Positions 15,105-15,106 of a DNA stretch of 15,106 bases are shown here, one piece after another (the stretch's first letter is position 1; every line of letters begins with the position of its first letter). A program made the position numbers and the translations under genes. The DNA is taken from assembly GCA_037190175.1 (NCBI GenBank), contig JBBCJM010000266.1:1-15106 (forward strand). The letters run 5' to 3'. A model generated the notes under the pieces. It was not told the DNA's origin, made no database searches, and saw nothing but the letters and a program-made list of their open reading frames with translations. The stretch comes from JBBCJM01 sp037190175. Its GTDB lineage: Bacteria; Pseudomonadota; Alphaproteobacteria; Rhodobacterales; Rhodobacteraceae.

Positions 15105-15106
15105 GG

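Noticed and set aside
1..15106. A novel defence, mobile or biosynthetic system
   Set aside because: Every large frame on the coding strands maps to TamA/TamB, the xylose system or a lytic transglycosylase, and base composition is even throughout, with no sign of inserted foreign genes.

Overview
This is a GC-rich (about 70% by eye) stretch of chromosome from an alphaproteobacterium. It is most likely from the Rhodobacteraceae, judging by the N-terminal sequence of TamB, the divergent ROK regulator beside a xylF-xylH-xylG-xylB-xylA cluster, and the intergenic palindromes after xylA. The family assignment rests on remembered sequence style, not on a database match. All seven large intervals between gene ends are accounted for, and no gap exceeds about 230 bases. 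I see no rRNA, tRNA, CRISPR array, insertion sequence or phage gene.

Left part, minus strand (65-5985): a two-gene operon, tamA then tamB, joined by a TGATG stop/start overlap. TamA is an Omp85-type outer-membrane barrel with periplasmic POTRA domains. TamB is a very long periplasmic beta-repeat protein ending in the conserved TamB/DUF490 domain. Together they form the translocation and assembly module that links the inner and outer membranes. TamB contains an exact 99-residue (297-bp) tandem repeat. A sigma70-like promoter lies just upstream of tamA, and a perfect 14-bp hairpin follows tamB.

Centre (6107-13685): a complete D-xylose uptake and catabolic locus. A ROK-family repressor (XylR type, minus strand) is transcribed away from xylF-xylH-xylG-xylB-xylA (plus strand). 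XylF binds xylose in the periplasm, XylH and a half-size XylG import it, XylA isomerises it to D-xylulose, and XylB phosphorylates that to D-xylulose 5-phosphate for the pentose phosphate pathway. The 229-bp divergent intergenic region holds AT-rich, partly palindromic motifs that are good XylR operator candidates. A hairpin followed by four T residues between xylF and xylH probably trims transcription of the membrane and enzyme genes relative to the binding protein.

Right part (13686-15106): after xylA comes a composite of intergenic palindromes, then a promoter and a separate gene for a secreted MltB-like lytic murein transglycosylase with a C-terminal peptidoglycan-binding domain. The window ends inside a G-run/C-run inverted repeat.

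Overall this is recognisable housekeeping and sugar-catabolic DNA. I did not find a convincing undescribed system. The points most worth a second look are the TamB tandem repeat, the xyl operator candidates, the xylF-xylH hairpin, and the half-size XylG paired with a long XylH.
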